Below, piece after piece: positions 61,790 to 64,000 of a stretch of DNA of 64,000 nucleotides (its first letter is position 1; the number at the start of each line of letters is the position of its first letter). The position numbers and the translations under genes are program-made. The notes under the pieces were generated by a model. That model worked only from the letters and a program-made list of their open reading frames with translations. It searched no databases and was not told the DNA's origin. Source of the stretch: Chitinimonas viridis (GTDB lineage: Bacteria > Pseudomonadota > Gammaproteobacteria > Burkholderiales > Chitinimonadaceae). The DNA lies in the NCBI RefSeq assembly GCF_030409555.1, contig NZ_JAUFPU010000010.1:150183-214182 (forward strand), in the 5' to 3' direction.

Positions 61790-62322
61790 GCCTGCCACTC
61801 CTCTCGCAGCAGGCCGAATACCAGGTCATCCACCCATTGCCCCTTGAGCCACAGGCTACGTTTGAAGTGGCCTTCCTGGCGCATACCCACGCGGCGCAGC
61901 AGGCGGGCCGAGGCATGGTTGTCCGGGTCGCAGGCGGCATGCACGCGATGCAGGCCCTGCTGGGTGAATAGCCAATCGAACAAGGCTCTGAAGGCTTCGG
62001 TGGCGTAGCCACAGCCCTGGTGCTTGGGCGCCAGGGTGATGCCCAGCTCTGCTTGCTGGCCATCGCCCGACAGGCACACGGCGCAATCGCCCAACAGGGT
62101 GTCGTCCAGGCGGCTGGCAATGGCAATCTGCCGCCAGGCGCGCGGCATCAGCGGTAGGCTGGCGTCACATTCTCGGAACAGCGATTGCGCTTCGTCCAAG
62201 GAGTAGGGCAGGGCAAAGCTCTGCCAGTGCGCCACCTCGGGCTCATTGCGGTAAGCCATGAAGCTGGCCATGTCGCGTTCTGCCAGTGGCCGCAGGCGCA
62301 GGCGTTCGGTCAGGATATCCAT
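61780..62322 (-). CDS. GNAT-family acetyltransferase, RimJ/RimL-like
   Basis: A 180-aa enzyme. TERLRLRPLAERDMASFMAY is the typical N-terminus; LGITLAPKHQGCGYATEAFR (about residues 93-112) is the acetyl-CoA loop, and LHRVHAACDPDNHASARLLRR the next block. RimJ/RimL-type members acetylate N-termini of ribosomal proteins or small molecules; target not evident. It converges with the binding-protein gene and is divergent from the ybaK-like gene, 50 bases away. Confidence 0.9.
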   Translation of the reverse strand: MDILTERLRLRPLAERDMASFMAYRNEPEVAHWQSFALPYSLDEAQSLFRECDASLPLMPRAWRQIAIASRLDDTLLGDCAVCLSGDGQQAELGITLAPKHQGCGYATEAFRALFDWLFTQQGLHRVHAACDPDNHASARLLRRVGMRQEGHFKRSLWLKGQWVDDLVFGLLREEWQAQR

Positions 62323-62372
62323 ATGGCAATTATCATGGAAATACCCCGTGCTGCGTGGTTAAAATCGCCCCC

Positions 62373-62864
62373 ATGAGCCAGGAAAAAGCCCCCGTCACCG
62401 CCGCCATTCGTGCCTTGCGCCAGCACAAGGTGGCTTATACCGAACACCTTTACGACTACGTGGAAAAAGGTGGCACGGCCGAGTCATCGCGCCAGCTGGG
62501 CGTGCCCGAGCACGCAGTGATCAAGACCCTGGTGATGGAAGACGAGGCCAGGAAGCCCCTGATCGTGCTGATGCATGGCGATTGCGAGACGTCCACCCGC
62601 AATCTGGCGCGGCAGACGGGCCGCAAGCATATCGAGCCCTGTAGTGCCGAGGTGGCCAATCGCCACACCGGTTACCTGGTGGGCGGCACCTCGCCGCTGG
62701 GTACGCGCAAGGCCATGCCGGTGTATGTCGAGAAGACCATCATGGCGCTGGATCGCATCTATCTCAACGGCGGCAAGCGGGGTTTCCTGGTAGGGCTGGA
62801 TCCCAAGTCCCTGCTGCCCCTGCTGCAGGCCGAACTGGTGGAAGTGGCCAATCCGCATGAGTAG
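62373..62864 (+). CDS. ybaK: YbaK/EbsC-type aminoacyl-tRNA deacylase
   Basis: A 163-aa single-domain editing protein. VIKTLVMEDEARKPLIVLMH near residue 50, GYLVGGTSPLGTRKAMPVYV near 105 and LNGGKRGFLVGLDP near 137 match YbaK, which removes Cys (or related residues) from tRNA-Pro charged in error by ProRS. It is functionally linked to proS, also in this window but far away. A more upstream start is open but the family begins at MSQEKAPVTAAIRALRQ. Confidence 0.93.
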   Translation: MSQEKAPVTAAIRALRQHKVAYTEHLYDYVEKGGTAESSRQLGVPEHAVIKTLVMEDEARKPLIVLMHGDCETSTRNLARQTGRKHIEPCSAEVANRHTGYLVGGTSPLGTRKAMPVYVEKTIMALDRIYLNGGKRGFLVGLDPKSLLPLLQAELVEVANPHE

Positions 62865-62984
62865 GCGGTGCTGCCGGTGCATCTGCTAAACTGCGCAGAT
62901 TCAATCGCTTGCTAGGTAGCTTGGACAGCCTGTTCCATCAGCCCCGGCAAGCTGCACGACCCCGACACAGCAAAGGTTACCGCC

Positions 62985-64000
62985 ATGCATCAAGCCGTCA
63001 TCACCGGCACCGGTCTCTATACGCCGCCGCAAGTCATCAGCAACGAAGAGCTGGTGGCCAGCTTCAATGAATATGTGCGCCTGCAGAATGCGGCCAACGC
63101 CGAGCGCATCGCCGCTGGCGAACTGGAGCCCATGGCAGAGAGCTCGGTGGAGTTCATCGAAAAGGCCTCGGGCATCAAGCAACGTCACGTGGTGGATAAG
63201 GCCGGCATCCTGGACCCGGAGCGGATGTGTCCGCAGATTGCCCCGCGCGGCAATGAGGAACTGTCGGTCATGGCCGAGATGGCCGTGGCCGCCGCGCGCG
63301 AGGCACTGGCCAGGGCAGGCAGGACGGCTGCCGACATTGATGGCGTGATCTGTGCCGCCAGCAATATGCAGCGCGCCTACCCGGCCATGTCGGTCGAGAT
63401 ACAGCAGGCATTGGGCATACAGGGCTGGGCCTTTGATATGAACGTGGCCTGCTCCAGCGCCACCTTTGGGCTGGAACAGGCGGCCAATGCCATCCGTACC
63501 GGCAGCGCCCGTGCAGTGCTGATGCTCAACCCGGAAATCTGCTCGGCTCATCTGGAGTGGCGCGACCGTGATTGCCACTTCATTTTTGGCGATGTCTGTA
63601 CCGCGGTGGTGGTGGAACGTGCTGAACTGGCCCAGGTTAAGGGTTACGAGATACTAGGTACACGCCTGGCCACGGTGTTCTCCAACAATATCCGCAACAA
63701 TGCCGGCTTCCTGAATCGGGCCGAGGACAAAACAGGCGACCTGCGCGACAAGCTGTTCGTGCAGGAGGGCCGCAAGGTCTTCAAGGAAGTCTGCCCCATG
63801 GTGGCCGAGCATATCGCCAGCCACCTGGGCCAATTGGGGCTGGCGCCGGCAGCGGTGCGCCGCTTCTGGCTGCATCAGGCCAATCTCAGCATGAATCTGC
63901 TGATTGCCAAACGGCTGCTGGAGCGCGATCCCACGGCCGAGGAAGCGCCGGTGATTCTGGATCGCTATGCCAATACCTCCAGCGCCGGTTCGATTATTGC
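62985..64000 (+). CDS. Beta-ketoacyl-ACP synthase III-like, 3' truncated
   Basis: The visible 338 residues start [20 protein letters not shown] and are open to the window end. FabH-type landmarks: the nucleophile Cys in [14 protein letters not shown] near residue 160, the His in [14 protein letters not shown] near 296 and the Asn in [11 protein letters not shown] near 330. The insert between the first strand and the active site ([20 protein letters not shown]) marks the longer, about 370-residue FabH-like group seen in Proteobacteria rather than the compact FabH of the fab cluster. Likely condenses an acyl-CoA with malonyl-ACP. Confidence 0.9.
   Translation, partial: MHQAVITGTGLYTPPQVISNEELVASFNEYVRLQNAANAERIAAGELEPMAESSVEFIEKASGIKQRHVVDKAGILDPERMCPQIAPRGNEELSVMAEMAVAAAREALARAGRTAADIDGVICAASNMQRAYPAMSVEIQQALGIQGWAFDMNVACSSATFGLEQAANAIRTGSARAVLMLNPEICSAHLEWRDRDCHFIFGDVCTAVVVERAELAQVKGYEILGTRLATVFSNNIRNNAGFLNRAEDKTGDLRDKLFVQEGRKVFKEVCPMVAEHIASHLGQLGLAPAAVRRFWLHQANLSMNLLIAKRLLERDPTAEEAPVILDRYANTSSAGSII

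Overview
The window is a GC-rich, densely packed bacterial chromosome segment. Gene content suggests a betaproteobacterium, perhaps of the Neisseriales/Chitinimonas-like kind: a heat-shock grpE-dnaK-dnaJ block with sigma32-type promoters, an extended IF-1 paralogue, a glyoxylate shunt built from aceA and malate synthase G, a siaABCD signalling operon, and many family-3 periplasmic binding proteins without permeases. The taxonomic placement is inferred from family resemblance, not from a search. No rRNA, tRNA, phage, IS element or CRISPR array was recognised.

Layout. 1-5.5 kb: a truncated gene, proS, a lytic transglycosylase, a solute-binding protein, a 192-bp tandem repeat array and a double-GNAT acetyltransferase. 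5.4-10 kb (minus): operon mdlA-mdlB-ynfA-like-truC. 10-12.6 kb: an IF-1 paralogue, an outer-membrane protein and a Crp/Fnr regulator. 12.9-16.9 kb: exported protein, CHASE2-adenylate cyclase and caspase-like protein in tandem. 17-21 kb: an acyltransferase and a CHASE4/GGDEF/EAL protein, then three exact 159-bp tandem repeats. 21.6-28 kb (minus): a secreted CAP-domain protein, glcB, a small unknown gene and aceA. 28.3-32.4 kb: grpE, dnaK, dnaJ. 32.6-37 kb: a small outer-membrane protein, an amidohydrolase-CIA30 fusion and a DesK/DesR-like two-component pair. 37.2-41 kb (minus): siaABCD. 41-47 kb: a glutamine-synthetase-like enzyme, a CoA-transferase and gcdH, divergent from a DMT transporter and an IclR regulator around a perfect palindrome. 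47-50 kb: glutathione peroxidase, 2OG-Fe(II) oxygenase and subtilase. 50.3-56.5 kb: a second CoA-transferase/racemase; a MocR regulator divergent from GNAT, PNPOx-like and PaiB-like genes; a membrane protein; an AraC regulator. 56.5-57.9 kb: repeats and an orphan integron-type cassette with two attC-like sites. 57.9-64 kb: binding proteins, selO, a GNAT, a ybaK-like deacylase and a 3'-truncated FabH-like synthase.

Signals that stand out are (i) a dispersed, structured intergenic repeat family whose arms show compensatory changes, (ii) the orphan attC/cassette patch, (iii) the Crp-like regulator next to a CHASE2-cyclase and a caspase-like protein, (iv) a putative IclR operator in a glutarate-type catabolic locus, and (v) paired sigma32-like promoters with identical spacing at grpE and dnaK.
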